Shown one piece after another: positions 43,648 to 51,030 of a DNA stretch of 64,000 nt (the stretch's first letter is position 1; the number at the start of each line of letters is the position of its first letter). This DNA comes from Phytomonospora endophytica. GTDB taxonomy: Bacteria > Actinomycetota > Actinomycetes > Mycobacteriales > Micromonosporaceae. The position numbers and the translations under genes were made by a program. The stretch spans positions 62,001 to 126,000 of the forward strand of contig NZ_JACHGT010000003.1 of assembly GCF_014202425.1 (NCBI RefSeq). The letters are read 5' to 3'. The notes beneath the pieces are model-generated. The model searched no databases. It was not told where the DNA came from and saw only the letters and a program-made list of their open reading frames with translations.

Positions 43648-44773
43648 TGGGCACCACCAGTGTGACCGTGGTGCCCTCGTCGGGTCCGGTGCGCAGCCGT
43701 AGTTTCCCGCCCAGTTCGGCGGCGCGGACGTTCATCGACTGGAGACCGAGGCCGCGGTTGGCGGCGGCTCGGGTGTCGAAGCCGCGTCCGTCGTCGGCGA
43801 CGACGAGGGTGAAGGCGCCGTCGCCGCAGGACATGCTCAGCCGGACCCGGTCGGCGCCCGAGTGGCGGATCGCGTTGTGCAGCGCCTCCTGGGCGATGCG
43901 GAAGACGACGGTCTCGGCGGCGGCCGGGAGGCAGGACGCGTCCGGGCCCGCCTCGCAGGTGACCTCGGACGGATGCAGCCGGTCGAGGAGGCGGACCTGT
44001 TTGACGAGGGTGCGGACGAGGCCGTCGGCGGCGAGGTCGGGTGGTGTCAGTTCCACGATGACCGAGCGCAGTTCGTCGAGGGCCTCCCCGGCGAGGCGTT
44101 CGACCTGCGCGATCTGCTCGACCGCGCGTTCGGGTGAGGTGGGCACGAGTGTGCCCGCGGCCTTGGCCGTCAGCCGCAGTGAGAACAGCTTCTGGGCGAC
44201 CGCGTCGTGCAGGTCGCGGGCGAGCCGCCCGCGTTCGGCCATCACCGACAGTTCCTGGCCGCGCTCGTAGAGGCGGGCGTTGATGATCGCGATCGCGGCG
44301 TGCCCGGCGAACAGCTCCAGCAGCCGCTCGTCCTCGTCGGTGAAACCGCCGGGCGTCTCCTTGTTGGCCAGGAAGATGATGCCCAGCACGGCATCGCCGT
44401 CGCGGATGGGGACGCCGAGGAAGTCGGCCATCACCGGATGCGCCCGCGGCCACCAGCCGAAGCGGGGATCGGCCCGGATGTCGTCGAGGCGCACGGCCTT
44501 CTCCTCGCGCAGCAGGACGCCGAGCATCCCGTGTTGCCGGGGGAGTTTCCCGATCCGGTCCCACTCCTCGTCGCTGATGCCGTCGGCGACGAACTCGGCG
44601 AAGGCGCCGTCCTCGTCGGGGATGCCCAGGGCGCCGTAGCGCGCGCCGAGCAGCTCGCGCGCCGAGCGCACGATGACCTGGAGGACCTCGTGCGCCGACA
44701 GGTGCCGCGTCACGGCGAGAACGGCGGCGCTGACCGCCCGCAGTATCGCGTCCTTGCCCTGAGGTTCGCCCAC
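43640..44773 (-). CDS. GAF-domain sensor histidine kinase
   Basis: A 377-residue soluble kinase of the NarX/DevS subgroup. A GAF domain spans about residues 22-170 (ARELLGARYGALGI through LELFAGHAAIAIINARL). The HisKA_3 phospho-acceptor is His189 in RLARDLHDAVAQKLFSL, and a HATPase_c domain follows (about 275-375) with the G boxes VADDGRGFD and GLGLQSM. No membrane segment is seen, so it senses a cytoplasmic or diffusible signal, perhaps redox or gas via a ligand in the GAF pocket. Its partner regulator is directly downstream. Confidence 0.92.
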   Translation of the reverse strand: MGEPQGKDAILRAVSAAVLAVTRHLSAHEVLQVIVRSARELLGARYGALGIPDEDGAFAEFVADGISDEEWDRIGKLPRQHGMLGVLLREEKAVRLDDIRADPRFGWWPRAHPVMADFLGVPIRDGDAVLGIIFLANKETPGGFTDEDERLLELFAGHAAIAIINARLYERGQELSVMAERGRLARDLHDAVAQKLFSLRLTAKAAGTLVPTSPERAVEQIAQVERLAGEALDELRSVIVELTPPDLAADGLVRTLVKQVRLLDRLHPSEVTCEAGPDASCLPAAAETVVFRIAQEALHNAIRHSGADRVRLSMSCGDGAFTLVVADDGRGFDTRAAANRGLGLQSMNVRAAELGGKLRLRTGPDEGTTVTLVVPSD

Positions 44774-44819
44774 GTGATCAGCTTAGGCACGAGCCGGGCT
44801 CACCGCCTGCGCTGATGGT

Positions 44820-44839
44820 CCTAGGTCCAAAGACCTAGG
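44820..44839. promoter_or_regulatory. Palindrome in the divergent promoter region of the kinase and SDR genes
   Basis: CCTAGGTC-CAAA-GACCTAGG is a perfect 8-bp inverted repeat, 47 bases before the kinase start and 58 before the SDR start. The symmetric GGTC/GACC core recalls sites of DevR-type NarL regulators, so the adjacent regulator is the first candidate to bind it. Confidence 0.55.
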
Positions 44840-44896
44840 CGTGGTCCGGTCCGCGGCCCGAGGCGGGCGGGCCCTCGCGGCCATAGCGTCGAGGCC

Positions 44897-45592
44897 ATGA
44901 ACACGACGACGAAGACCGCATTGATCACCGGCGCCTCCCGCGGCCTCGGGCGCGCCATCGCCGCCTCCCTCGCCGAGCGGGGCTGGCGGCTCATCCTCAC
45001 CGCCCGGGGCGAGGGCCCGCTGGAGACCGTCGCCACCGAACTCGGCGCCCGGGCGCTGGCCGGAGACGTCGCCGACCCGGAGCACCGTGCCGCCCTCGCC
45101 GACCTCGCCGCCGAGGCGGGCGGCCTCGACCTGCTGGTCAACAACGCCTCGGGCCTCGGCGCGACGCCCTTGCCCAAACTCGCCGACTATCCACTGGGGA
45201 CGCTGCGGGAACTGTTCGACACCAACGTGCTTGCCCCCTTGGCGCTGGCACAGGCGACGTTGCCCGGACTACGCCGACGGCACGGCGCGATCCTGAACAT
45301 CACCTCCGACGCCGCCGTCGAAGGCTACGAGGGCTGGGGAGGCTACGGCGCGACGAAGGCCGCCCTGGAACAGCTCTCGAACGTCCTCGCCGCCGAGGAA
45401 CCCGACGTCGCCGTCTGGTGGGTCGACCCCGGTGAGATGCGCACGGTGATGCTGGCCGACGCGATCGGCGTGGAGTCGCAGGAGGCGCCCGAGCCCGACG
45501 GCGTCGGGGAAACCCTCGCCGACCTGGTGTTCCACCGGCCCGCGAGCGGACGCCACCGCGCCGCCGAGCTCGTCGCGGGAGGTGCGGCATGA
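44897..45592 (+). CDS. Short-chain dehydrogenase/reductase
   Basis: A 231-residue classical SDR. The cofactor motif TGASRGLG (about residues 11-18), LVNNASG and the active site with Ser in LNITSDAAV and YGATK (Tyr-x3-Lys) are complete. The segment following the active site reads WWVDPGEMRT, where PG is typical. NADP preference is suggested by the basic residue after the glycine motif. Its stop overlaps the ATG of the QueA-like gene by 4 bases (ATGA), so the pair is coupled and may act in one pathway, which is unknown. Confidence 0.87.
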   Translation: MNTTTKTALITGASRGLGRAIAASLAERGWRLILTARGEGPLETVATELGARALAGDVADPEHRAALADLAAEAGGLDLLVNNASGLGATPLPKLADYPLGTLRELFDTNVLAPLALAQATLPGLRRRHGAILNITSDAAVEGYEGWGGYGATKAALEQLSNVLAAEEPDVAVWWVDPGEMRTVMLADAIGVESQEAPEPDGVGETLADLVFHRPASGRHRAAELVAGGAA

Positions 45593-46602
45593 CCGTCACC
45601 CTCGACCAGTTCACCGAGCTCCCGCCGGACCTGGAGGCGCACGAGCCGCCCGAGGCGCGCGGTCTGACCCGCGACGGCGTGCGCATGCTGGTGACCGACA
45701 AGGCGAGCGGCGGCGTCGCGCACCACCGCTTCACCGATCTCCCCGACCTGCTCAAGCCGGGCGACCTGCTGGTCGTCAACACCTCCGGTACCCTTCCGGC
45801 GGCCGTCCACACCGAGCGCATCGCCGTGCACTTCAGCGGCCGCCTCGACGGCGGCGACTGGCTCGTCGAGCTGCGCGAGCTGACCCGGCGTGCGACCGTT
45901 CCCTACGCCGGGGGCCTCGCGGGGGAGTGGATCCCGCTGCCCGGCGGCGCGACTCTGCGGCTCATCGACCGGCACACGCCCCGCCTGTGGCGGGCGCGGC
46001 TCGACCGCGACGTCGTCGCCTACCTGCGTGGGCACGGTCGCCCGATCCGGTACTCCTATGTGGACCGCGAGTGGCCGCTCTCGGCCTACCAGACCGTGTT
46101 CGGCGTCGACCCCGGCAGCGCCGAGATGCCCAGCGCCGGACGTCCCTTCTCCGACGCGCTGGTGACGCGGCTCGTCGCGAAAGGCGTCGCCTTCGCCCCG
46201 GTCACCCTGCACACGGGTGTGGCCAGTACCGAGAAGGACGAACCGCCCTACGCCGAGTGGTTCAACGTCCCGGCCAGCACCGCCCGCCGTGTCGAGGACA
46301 CCAGGCGCTCCGGCGGACGCGTCATCGCCGTCGGCACGACCGGTGTCCGCGCACTGGAGAGCGCCGCGGACCCGGACGGCCGCGCCCGGGCGGCGTCGGG
46401 CTTCACCGAGCACATCGTGACGCCCGAGGGCGGGGTCCGGCTCGTCGACGGGTTGCTCACCGGACTGCACGAACCGAAGTCCACCCACCTGTGGATGCTC
46501 CGCGCGATCGCCGGTGAAGACCTCCTCGCCCGCTCCTACGCCGCGGCCGTCGAAGGCCGCTACCTCTGGCACGAGTTCGGCGACGTGCACCTGATCGCCT
46601 GA
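45589..46602 (+). CDS. QueA-like S-adenosylmethionine:tRNA ribosyltransferase-isomerase homologue
   Basis: A 337-residue QueA-family protein. In queuosine synthesis, QueA transfers the ribosyl part of SAM to preQ1-modified tRNA. Recognisable parts are LKPGDLLVVNTSGTLPAAV, VTLHTGVAS, WFNVPASTA, RVIAVGTTGVRALES and LVDGLLTGLHEPKSTHLWMLRAIAG. Some typical residues differ: QueA has NxTRV or NDTRVIPAR where this has NTSGTLPAA, and TNFHLPKST where this has TGLHEPKST. No tgt, queC-F or queG gene is in the window. It could be a divergent enzyme with another substrate. It is coupled to the SDR gene. Confidence 0.75.
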   Translation: MTVTLDQFTELPPDLEAHEPPEARGLTRDGVRMLVTDKASGGVAHHRFTDLPDLLKPGDLLVVNTSGTLPAAVHTERIAVHFSGRLDGGDWLVELRELTRRATVPYAGGLAGEWIPLPGGATLRLIDRHTPRLWRARLDRDVVAYLRGHGRPIRYSYVDREWPLSAYQTVFGVDPGSAEMPSAGRPFSDALVTRLVAKGVAFAPVTLHTGVASTEKDEPPYAEWFNVPASTARRVEDTRRSGGRVIAVGTTGVRALESAADPDGRARAASGFTEHIVTPEGGVRLVDGLLTGLHEPKSTHLWMLRAIAGEDLLARSYAAAVEGRYLWHEFGDVHLIA

Positions 46603-46610
46603 CCACGGCC

Positions 46611-46644
46611 AACGGCGGGCCCGGGCGCATCCGGGCCCGCCGTT
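46611..46644. terminator. Bidirectional terminator hairpin
   Basis: AACGGCGGGCCCGG and its perfect complement form a 14-bp stem around GCGCAT. It lies between the QueA-like gene (+) and the convergent Clp_N gene (-); one arm ends in AA and the other in TT, which would help termination in both directions. Confidence 0.8.
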
Positions 46645-46646
46645 CG

Positions 46647-47168
46647 TCACACCGGGCGGGCCAGCACGTCGGCGTAGCGAACGCCCAGGCCCTCGAACAC
46701 CCCGGCGGCCAGCGCCCGGTTGCGCAGCAGCCCCAGCAGGAGGTCGCGCTCGCCAAGGGTGCGCTCACTCCGGGAGACGACCTCGCGAAGCGCGAGGGTC
46801 AGGACCCGTTTGGCGGCCTTGGAGAACGGCCGGTGGCGGCGGGCGGGTTTGCGCGGCGGGAGCAGCCGGCCGGGGTCGAGGCCGGACTCGAAGCTCGTGA
46901 CCACCGCGTCGACGTCGATCCCGAGTTCCCGCAGCGCGGCGGTGTCGGCGTCGCTGAGGCCTCCGCGCCGGTTGGCGGCGGTGAAGGCGGCCTTGAGTCG
47001 GTCGAGGGTGACTTCGCCGCCGCAGAGGCGCGAAGCGGTGCCGTCGGGGTCGCGGAAGAGCGCGTAGGCGAGGTGCTCCTCGTCGACGAGCGCGTCTCCG
47101 GCGGTCTGGGACTCCTCGACGGCGGCTGTGACGACCCGGCGGGCCGGTTCGGTGAATCTTTCGAACAT
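46647..47168 (-). CDS. Clp N-terminal-domain protein without ATPase
   Basis: A 173-residue protein composed of Clp_N repeats, the substrate- and adaptor-binding domain of ClpA/ClpC. It opens with MFERFTEPARRVVTAAVEESQ, which matches the ClpC start, and a second repeat covers about residues 108-170 (FSKAAKRVLTLALREVVSRSERTLGERDLLLGLLRN). There is no AAA+ module or active site, so it probably competes for, or delivers, clients or regulators of Clp. The ATG overlaps the stop of the small HTH gene (TGATG), which ties the two together. Confidence 0.82.
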   Translation of the reverse strand: MFERFTEPARRVVTAAVEESQTAGDALVDEEHLAYALFRDPDGTASRLCGGEVTLDRLKAAFTAANRRGGLSDADTAALRELGIDVDAVVTSFESGLDPGRLLPPRKPARRHRPFSKAAKRVLTLALREVVSRSERTLGERDLLLGLLRNRALAAGVFEGLGVRYADVLARPV

Positions 47169-47380
47169 CAGCGCTCCTTTCCGTGCTTCTTGTGGACGGC
47201 CTGGCGGGAAACCCCCAGCTCGTCGGCGATCTGCTGCCAGGGCCAGCCTTTCGCGCGGGCGTTGCGGACCTGGGCGGACTCCAGGTGTTCGAGCAGCCTG
47301 CGCAGGGCCGCGACCGCCCGCAGCCCGACCCGGGGGTCGGTGTGGCCGGCGTCGGTGGCGAGGTCGGTGGCTTCGCTCAT
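47168..47380 (-). CDS. Small helix-turn-helix regulator
   Basis: A 70-residue protein with one helix-turn-helix at about residues 43-66 (KGWPWQQIADELGVSRQAVHKKHGK). The first 40 residues are helical (GLRAVAALRRLLEHLESAQVRNAR). It is the first gene of a two-gene minus-strand operon with the Clp_N protein. Its ATG at 47380 lies only 4 bases from a palindromic repeat, which suggests a near-leaderless transcript with autoregulation. Pairs of this kind recur in actinobacteria, to my knowledge without an assigned function. Confidence 0.78.
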   Translation of the reverse strand: MSEATDLATDAGHTDPRVGLRAVAALRRLLEHLESAQVRNARAKGWPWQQIADELGVSRQAVHKKHGKER

Positions 47381-47383
47381 GCT

Positions 47384-47427
47384 GTCAACTTACATTGACA
47401 ACAGCGATCGCGTCAACTTGGATTGAC
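47384..47427. promoter_or_regulatory. Two repeated palindromic operators
   Basis: GTCAACTTACATTGAC (47384-47399) and GTCAACTTGGATTGAC (47412-47427) are two copies of GTCAA-N6-TTGAC, 28 bases apart from start to start. They lie between the divergent HTH gene (start 47380) and AraC-type gene (start 47486). They are strong candidates for cooperative binding of the small HTH protein. Confidence 0.75.
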
Positions 47428-47485
47428 ATCGAGGTTCCGCAAACACGATCAGGCGCCGCACCGGGCGAGACGCGAGGATCGAGTC

Positions 47486-48403
47486 ATGAAGGCCACCGAT
47501 CCCGACCGGCTCGCCGCCCTGCTCGACGCGGTGAGCGGCTGCCTGGACGACCCGCGACTCAGCGGCGGCGACCTGGCCCGGCGCGCGCACCTCAGCCGGT
47601 TCCACTTCGACCGGCTCGCCGCCGCCGCCCTCGGCGAGCCGCCGGGCGCCTTCCGGCGCCGGCTTCTCCTGGAGCGTGCCGCCTACAGCCTCGCCACCAC
47701 CGACCGCCCGGTGACCACGATCGCCTTCGACGCGGGCTACGGCTCGCTCGAAGCCTTCAGCCGCGCGTTCTACCGGGCATTCGGCGGGCCGCCGAGCAGG
47801 CACCGGCTCCGCCGGGACACGCGCTTTCGGATCGCCTGCGACAGCGGCATCCACTTCCATCCGCCGGGCGGCATCCGTCTGCCCGCCACCGAAGGAGACC
47901 CCATGACCGTCCTGAACGACATGATCGAGCACCACGTCTGGACCGTCGGCGAGCTGCTCGCGAAGGCGCAGCCCCTGACACCGAAGGTCCTCGACGAGAC
48001 CTTCCCGTACAACGTGGACTACGGCAGCGACGAGACCTCGATCCGTGAGCTGCTCGCGCAGCTGGTCTTCTCCTGCGAGCGGTGGACCGCCGCGATGGAG
48101 GGCGGCGCCGCGCCCGACGAGACCGAGAACTCGGTGTCGGCGCTGCGGGAGCGTTACGCCGCGGCGGGGGCCCGGTGGAGCCGGTCGGTGACCTCGGCCC
48201 TGGCCGACGGCCGCTCCGGTGAGACCTTCATCGACGCCCTCTGCGAGCCCCCGCGCACCTTCACCTACGGCGGAGCCGTCACGCATGTCCTGACCTACGG
48301 CGCACTGCACCGCAGCCTGGCGATCGGCGCGATGCGGGAGGCGGGCGTGAGCGAACTGCCCAGCTCGGACCCGATCCACTGGGCCGACCGGGACAAGGAC
48401 TAG
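47486..48403 (+). CDS. AraC-family HTH fused to a DinB-like domain
   Basis: A 305-residue fusion. Residues about 10-115 form an AraC-type double helix-turn-helix (GDLARRAHLSRFHFDRLAAAALGEPPGAFRRRLLLERAAYSL, then GYGSLEAFSRAFYRAFGGPPSRHR). Residues about 138-300 look like a DinB/YfiT-type helical bundle, with His residues in MIEHHVWTVGEL and VTHVLTYGALHRSLA that usually bind a metal. The second part may sense a ligand or be an enzyme, as in mycothiol-dependent relatives. The ATG at 47486 is preferred over an earlier one at 47423 which would overlap the operators. Divergent from the Clp_N/HTH operon. Confidence 0.8.
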   Translation: MKATDPDRLAALLDAVSGCLDDPRLSGGDLARRAHLSRFHFDRLAAAALGEPPGAFRRRLLLERAAYSLATTDRPVTTIAFDAGYGSLEAFSRAFYRAFGGPPSRHRLRRDTRFRIACDSGIHFHPPGGIRLPATEGDPMTVLNDMIEHHVWTVGELLAKAQPLTPKVLDETFPYNVDYGSDETSIRELLAQLVFSCERWTAAMEGGAAPDETENSVSALRERYAAAGARWSRSVTSALADGRSGETFIDALCEPPRTFTYGGAVTHVLTYGALHRSLAIGAMREAGVSELPSSDPIHWADRDKD

Positions 48404-48414
48404 CCGCTCGTCCG

Positions 48415-48459
48415 GGTACCGCGAGGCCGGGGACGAAAGCCCGGTGGTCTCGCGGTACC
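48415..48459 (+). terminator. Extended terminator hairpin
   Basis: GGTACCGCGAG and its perfect complement form an 11-bp outer stem, with an inner CCGGG/CCCGG stem around GACGAAAG. It starts 11 bases after the AraC-DinB stop and separates that gene from the FAD reductase gene on the same strand. Confidence 0.75.
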
Positions 48460-48527
48460 ACCGTCTGCCGCCACCGCCCGGCGGGTAACGTGCCATGTGG
48501 ACGCTGGCCGAATGCGGAGGGTGCGAG

Positions 48528-49883
48528 ATGACCGAGGTTGACGCGATCGTCGTGGGAATGGGCGTCGGGGGCGAGGAGGTCGCCGGACGGCTCGCCGAGG
48601 CGGGGCTCGAAGTGCTCGGCATCGACGGTGGACTGGTCGGCGGCGAGTGTCCCTATTGGGGCTGCATCCCGAGCAAGATGATGATCCGCGCGGCGAACCT
48701 GATCGCCGACGCCCGCCGCCTCGAAGGCATCGGCGGCTTCGTGCAGGTCACGCCGGACTGGGCGCCGGTCGCCCGGCGCATCCGCACCGAGGCCACCGAC
48801 GGCTGGGACGACAAGGTCGCCGTCGACCGCTTCACCGGCAAGGGCGGCACCTTCGTCCGCGGCCGCGCGCGACTCGCCGGACCGGGCAAGGTCGAGGTCG
48901 ACGGCGAGGTCCACACCGCCCGCCGGGCGATCGTGCTCGGGACGGGCGGCGCGCCGACGATCCCGCCGATCGAGGGCCTGGCCGGAACCCCGTACTGGAC
49001 CAACCGCGAGGCCATCGAGACCGAGTCGGCCCCGAGTTCCCTCATCGTCCTCGGCGGTGGCGCCATCGGTGTCGAGCTGGCGCAGGTCTTCGCGCGCTTC
49101 GGCACCAAGGTCTCGGTCGTCGAGGCCGCCGACCGGCTCCTGCCCGCTGAGGAGCCCGAGGCGTCCGAGGTCGTCCACGAGGCCCTCGGTGAAGACGACA
49201 TCGCCATGGTCGTCGGCCGCAAGGCGGTCAAGGTCGCCCACGACGGCCAGGAGTTCACCGTGACCCTCGACGACGGCGCCACCGTGCGCGGCGAGCGCCT
49301 GCTCGTCGCCGTCGGCCGCCACGCCGAACTCGGCGATCTCGGGCTCGACACCGTCGGTCTCGACCCGAAGGGCAAGGCCGTCTCCGTCGACGGGCACATG
49401 CGGGCCGGCGAGAACCTGTGGGCCGTCGGTGACGTCACCGGGCACGGTCAGTTCACGCACGTCGCCATGTACCAGGCGGCCGTCGCGGTCCGCGCGATCC
49501 TCGACCAGCCCGGTCCGCCCGCCGACTACCGCGCCCTTCCGCGTGTCACCTTCACCGACCCGGAGGTCGGCGCGGTCGGTCTCACCGAGGCTCAGGCCCG
49601 CGAGGCAGGTCTCAACGTCCACGTCGGAACGACGCAGATCCCCACCTCGGCACGCGGCTGGATCTACGGCGACGGCAACGAGGGCGTCGTCAAACTCGTC
49701 GTCGACACCGACCGCGACATCCTCGTCGGCGCGACCGTCGCGGCCCCCGCGGGCGGCGAGACCATGGGCGCGCTGGCCGTCGCGGTCTACGGCGAGGTCC
49801 CGTTCTCCAGCCTGCGGCACATGATGTACGCCTACCCGACCTTCTACCGCGCCATCGAGGACGCGCTGAAGCACATGAAGTGA
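48528..49883 (+). CDS. FAD-dependent pyridine nucleotide-disulfide oxidoreductase
   Basis: A 451-residue flavoenzyme of the dihydrolipoamide dehydrogenase/mercuric reductase fold. It has the FAD motif (IVVGMGVGGEEVAGRLAEAG), an active disulfide Cys41/Cys46 in GGECPYWGCIPSK, an NAD(P) motif (LIVLGGGAIGVELAQVFARFG) and the second FAD motif (LWAVGDVTGHGQFTH). The C-terminal dimer domain has YPT (Tyr436) where disulfide reductases carry the catalytic HPT, so the substrate may not be a thiol compound. The ATG at 48528 is chosen for its CGGAGG site and the start of the fold. It is a single gene. Confidence 0.85.
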   Translation: MTEVDAIVVGMGVGGEEVAGRLAEAGLEVLGIDGGLVGGECPYWGCIPSKMMIRAANLIADARRLEGIGGFVQVTPDWAPVARRIRTEATDGWDDKVAVDRFTGKGGTFVRGRARLAGPGKVEVDGEVHTARRAIVLGTGGAPTIPPIEGLAGTPYWTNREAIETESAPSSLIVLGGGAIGVELAQVFARFGTKVSVVEAADRLLPAEEPEASEVVHEALGEDDIAMVVGRKAVKVAHDGQEFTVTLDDGATVRGERLLVAVGRHAELGDLGLDTVGLDPKGKAVSVDGHMRAGENLWAVGDVTGHGQFTHVAMYQAAVAVRAILDQPGPPADYRALPRVTFTDPEVGAVGLTEAQAREAGLNVHVGTTQIPTSARGWIYGDGNEGVVKLVVDTDRDILVGATVAAPAGGETMGALAVAVYGEVPFSSLRHMMYAYPTFYRAIEDALKHMK

Positions 49884-49892
49884 CGGCGACCG

Positions 49893-50354
49893 CTAGCCCA
49901 GCACGCGCCTGACCAGTGCGGCGTGCAGGCGAGCGGCGTGGCGCAGCAGCCACGGCCCGGCGAACAGCATGATCGGGGCGGGTGCCACGTGGAGTGACAC
50001 CGCCCCGATCCAGGTCGGGCCGCCCCACGTGCCCTCGGACAGGTCGGCGTTCCAGAAGAGCACCGGGTAGGCGACCCAGTAGAACCACAGCGTCGTCAGG
50101 TAGGCGAAGAACAGCCCGAGGCCGAGCGACAGCGGCAGGTTCACCACCGCGTACAGGGCGCCTCGCCGCCACCCGGGCCGGGGGAGCGGCTCGTCGTCGC
50201 GGACCCATCGCGAACGCGCGCGTTCCACACCCGCGCCGAGCCCGGCGAGCATCGGCAGGAGCAGCAGGGGCGCGAGCAGCCCGCCGGTGATGACGTAGGC
50301 CCAGCGCCGCCAGGTGACGGCGGTGAACGGCAGTCTCCAGAAACCGGGTTCCAT
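49893..50354 (-). CDS. Sensor-domain membrane protein without kinase part
   Basis: A 153-residue membrane protein with about four hydrophobic segments. It resembles the putative sensor domain at the N-terminus of many streptomycete histidine kinases: FWRLPFTAVTWRRWAYVITGG at the start, then GRGALYAVVNLPLSLGLG-type and PTWIGAVSLHVAPAP-type segments. No kinase or regulator part follows, so it is either a stand-alone version or a remnant. The start is taken at ATG 50354; a longer open frame begins in sequence without support. Convergent with the FAD reductase gene. Confidence 0.7.
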   Translation of the reverse strand: MEPGFWRLPFTAVTWRRWAYVITGGLLAPLLLLPMLAGLGAGVERARSRWVRDDEPLPRPGWRRGALYAVVNLPLSLGLGLFFAYLTTLWFYWVAYPVLFWNADLSEGTWGGPTWIGAVSLHVAPAPIMLFAGPWLLRHAARLHAALVRRVLG

Positions 50355-50429
50355 GCCCGCGACGCTAGGGGCCCGGGCGGCCGGGCACGTCACTCCACAG
50401 TAGGCCGACACCCGCTACCGGGGTAGCGG

Positions 50430-50876
50430 TCAGACGTGGGTGAGCCCTTGCACCGACCGCACCAGCGGTTCGAGTTCGGGCACTCCGGAGGCCTCCTCCA
50501 GCGCGGTGGCGAGTGTCGCGTCGTGCGTCGGGCGGGCCTTGGTGAGCAGGTCGTGCCCGGGGCCGGTGACCTCGGTGTAGATGCCCCGGCGGTCGTCTTC
50601 GCACAGATAGCGCGACAGCAGTCCGCGCTTCTCCAGTCGTGTCACCAGACGCGTGGTCGCGCTCTGGCTGAGCACGACCGCCCGTGCCAGCTGCTGCATG
50701 CGCATGTGCCAGCCGTCCTGCTTGGCGAGCACGTCGAGGACCGTGTACTCGGTGACGCTCAGGTCGTGTGCGGCCTGGAGGGAGCGCTCCAGGGCGTCCT
50801 CGATGCGGGCGTGGAGCGCGGCGAGGGTTCGCCAGCCCTGAGCCCGGGCTTCGACGGCGTCGTCGGACAGAGGCAT
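50430..50876 (-). CDS. MarR-family regulator
   Basis: A 148-residue winged-helix regulator. The recognition region is YTVLDVLAKQDGWHMRMQQLARAVVLSQSATTRLVTRLEKRGLLSRYLCEDDRRGIYTEVT (about 44-105), the usual MarR layout including the DxR wing. It is divergent from an MFS exporter 154 bases away and most likely represses it. In the gap, TGCAA is repeated at 50940-50944 and 50956-50960, a weak operator candidate. The inducer is unknown. Confidence 0.88.
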   Translation of the reverse strand: MPLSDDAVEARAQGWRTLAALHARIEDALERSLQAAHDLSVTEYTVLDVLAKQDGWHMRMQQLARAVVLSQSATTRLVTRLEKRGLLSRYLCEDDRRGIYTEVTGPGHDLLTKARPTHDATLATALEEASGVPELEPLVRSVQGLTHV

Positions 50877-51030
50877 GGCTCACACCTTTCCGGGCCCCGC
50901 TTGCGGGACCAGCGATCGCGTGCTGAGATAGGCAGCGTCTGCAAACAACGGCGTATGCAACTAATTACCGAGCAACTGTCTCGGGCGCGGCTTATCTCGT
51001 ACGCGTCCTACTGTATCCGAGGAGCCCACC

